From Streptacidiphilus fuscans (lineage in GTDB: Bacteria; Actinomycetota; Actinomycetes; Streptomycetales; Streptomycetaceae): DNA of 64,000 nucleotides. The position numbers were made by a program, and so were the translations under genes. Positions 63,188-64,000 of the stretch are shown piece by piece. Location: assembly GCF_015690355.1 (NCBI RefSeq), contig NZ_JADPRT010000024.1, positions 1-64,000 of the forward strand, in the 5' to 3' direction. A model generated the notes under the pieces. It was not told the DNA's origin and did not search any database. It was given only the letters and a program-made list of their open reading frames with translations. The number at the start of each line of letters is the position of its first letter. Position 1 is the stretch's first letter.

Positions 63188-64000
63188 CTAAGCCGACCCC
63201 GTACCCCCGGCAAGCCCGGGCGCGCGGGAGACGGTCAGGCTGACCGTCCCGCCGTGGTGCAGCGCGGACCCGGCGGCGGGGGACTGCGAGCAGACGGTCC
63301 GGGGCGCGGCGGCGGTGCCCGTGCACGTGCCCGTCCGGATGTGGCCGAGGTGCAGGCCCAGGCCGAGCAGGGTGTGGCGGGCATGGGCGAGGCTGTCGTG
63401 GGCAAGGTCCGGGACGGTCACCGAGGCGACGACGGGCGACGCGCTGGAGGACGAGGACGCGGTGCCACCGGTCCCGCCGGTCGTGCCTGCGCCCGTGCCT
63501 GCGGCACTGGCACCGCCGCCGAGCGCGAACCATCCCCCGACGACGCCCGCGACCAGCACCGCCGAAAGCCCCGCCCACGCCCCGGCCCGACGCCGCTTCC
63601 GCTGCGGCTGCCCGGGCGACTGGGCCTCCGCGTCCGGTAGCAGGGGCTCGATCACCGTCTGCTCGTGCCGGAGCGCCTCGGTGGGCAGGCCCGAAACGTT
63701 GCGCAACACGGTCGTCGGGTCCGACGGCACGGCCAGACGCACGGTCGCCGACTGAGCGGACTGAGCTGACCCCGCGGACGGAGCCGACTGAGCCGACTGC
63801 ATGAGCTGCACCGTGCGCGCGGACGTGTCGTCGACCTCCTGAGCCGCTGTACCCGCCGCCCCCGCCGCACCCGTCGCCGGATCGCCCTCCGCCGCCAGCA
63901 CGGCCTCCACTGCCGCGCGCATGGACCGTGCGTCCGGGAACCGGTCGGCGGGGTTGCGCGCGAGGGCGCGGCAGACCAGGGCGTCGACGTCCGCCGAGAG
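63188..64000 (-). CDS. Ser/Thr protein kinase, C-terminal part with PASTA domain (cut by window edge)
   Basis: These 270 codons are the 3' end of a gene that continues beyond the window. The first 35 residues are the end of a kinase C-lobe (L-S-A-D-V-D-A-L-V-C-R-A-L-A-R-N-P-A-D-R-F-P). A 130-residue Ala/Ser/Gln-rich juxtamembrane region, one membrane helix (about W-A-G-L-S-A-V-L-V-A-G-V-V-G-G-W), a Gly/Ser linker and a single PASTA domain follow (V-T-V-P-D-L, S-P-A-A-G-S, V-S-L-T-V-S). PknB-type kinases usually have several PASTA units that sense cell-wall fragments. Confidence 0.88.
   Translation of the reverse strand, partial: LSADVDALVCRALARNPADRFPDARSMRAAVEAVLAAEGDPATGAAGAAGTAAQEVDDTSARTVQLMQSAQSAPSAGSAQSAQSATVRLAVPSDPTTVLRNVSGLPTEALRHEQTVIEPLLPDAEAQSPGQPQRKRRRAGAWAGLSAVLVAGVVGGWFALGGGASAAGTGAGTTGGTGGTASSSSSASPVVASVTVPDLAHDSLAHARHTLLGLGLHLGHIRTGTCTGTAAAPRTVCSQSPAAGSALHHGGTVSLTVSRAPGLAGGTGSA

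Overview
The window is about 70% GC with dense coding in both directions and many GTG starts. It carries gene families and gene orders typical of Streptomycetaceae: garA-like FHA protein next to an FtsR-like MerR, DUF881/small-basic-protein pairs, DUF5999, DUF5302, a TerD-vWA protein and CBM13-bearing secreted glycosidases. I infer a Streptomyces, Kitasatospora or Streptacidiphilus chromosome. The left edge is the 3' end of an rRNA operon (5S rRNA and terminator). No phage, plasmid, transposase, tRNA or CRISPR array was seen.

Region 1 (0.3-11.3 kb, plus strand) is a conserved core block. It holds a CDP-alcohol phosphatidyltransferase, a two-domain sugar nucleotidyltransferase with a degenerate phosphomutase domain, DUF881-small basic protein-DUF881, then garA-like FHA, ftsR-like MerR, DUF151 bifunctional nuclease and a second MerR. 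A SanA-like DUF218 protein and an extended DNA polymerase IV follow. Region 2 (11.3-25.4 kb) has a PRC-barrel/DUF2382 protein, a tandem glycine riboswitch with gcvP, a GCS2-family ligase, a CPBP protein, PhzF, a secreted alpha/beta hydrolase, PadR, a HAD protein that seems to need a CTG start, and small proteins.

Region 3 (25.5-39.9 kb) is accessory. It holds an MMPL transporter, divergent GH30 and GH18 secreted enzymes sharing a CBM13 module and a repeated CTCTTGA motif, a saccharopine-dehydrogenase-like enzyme with a divergent TetR, membrane and zinc-motif small proteins, a phage-lysin-like protein, a sugar MFS transporter (again apparently CTG-started) and a PaiB/MocR divergent pair. Region 4 (39.9-46.5 kb) has a TerD-vWA fusion and the complete phenylacetyl-CoA epoxidase operon paaABCDE behind a TetR-type palindrome.

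Region 5 (46.7-58.8 kb) has lgt, an EamA-type transporter, a translationally coupled ABC transporter/two-component operon, a methyltransferase, a flavin monooxygenase, a USP protein, a SnoaL-like protein, a Mut7-C protein and a large PAS-GAF-SpoIIE-HATPase phosphatase. Region 6 (58.9-64 kb) has an XRE-cupin regulator overlapping a one-helix membrane protein, a DUF222-HNH endonuclease, a TetR/SDR divergent pair with a doubled operator, a VOC protein, and the 3' end of a Ser/Thr kinase with a PASTA domain cut by the window edge.

The most interesting signals are the two probable CTG starts, the possible internal start of the garA-like gene, the nucleotidyltransferase with a phosphomutase-like domain lacking catalytic residues, the XRE-cupin/small-membrane-protein module, the doubled TetR operator, and the polymerase IV tail with a Tudor-like segment.
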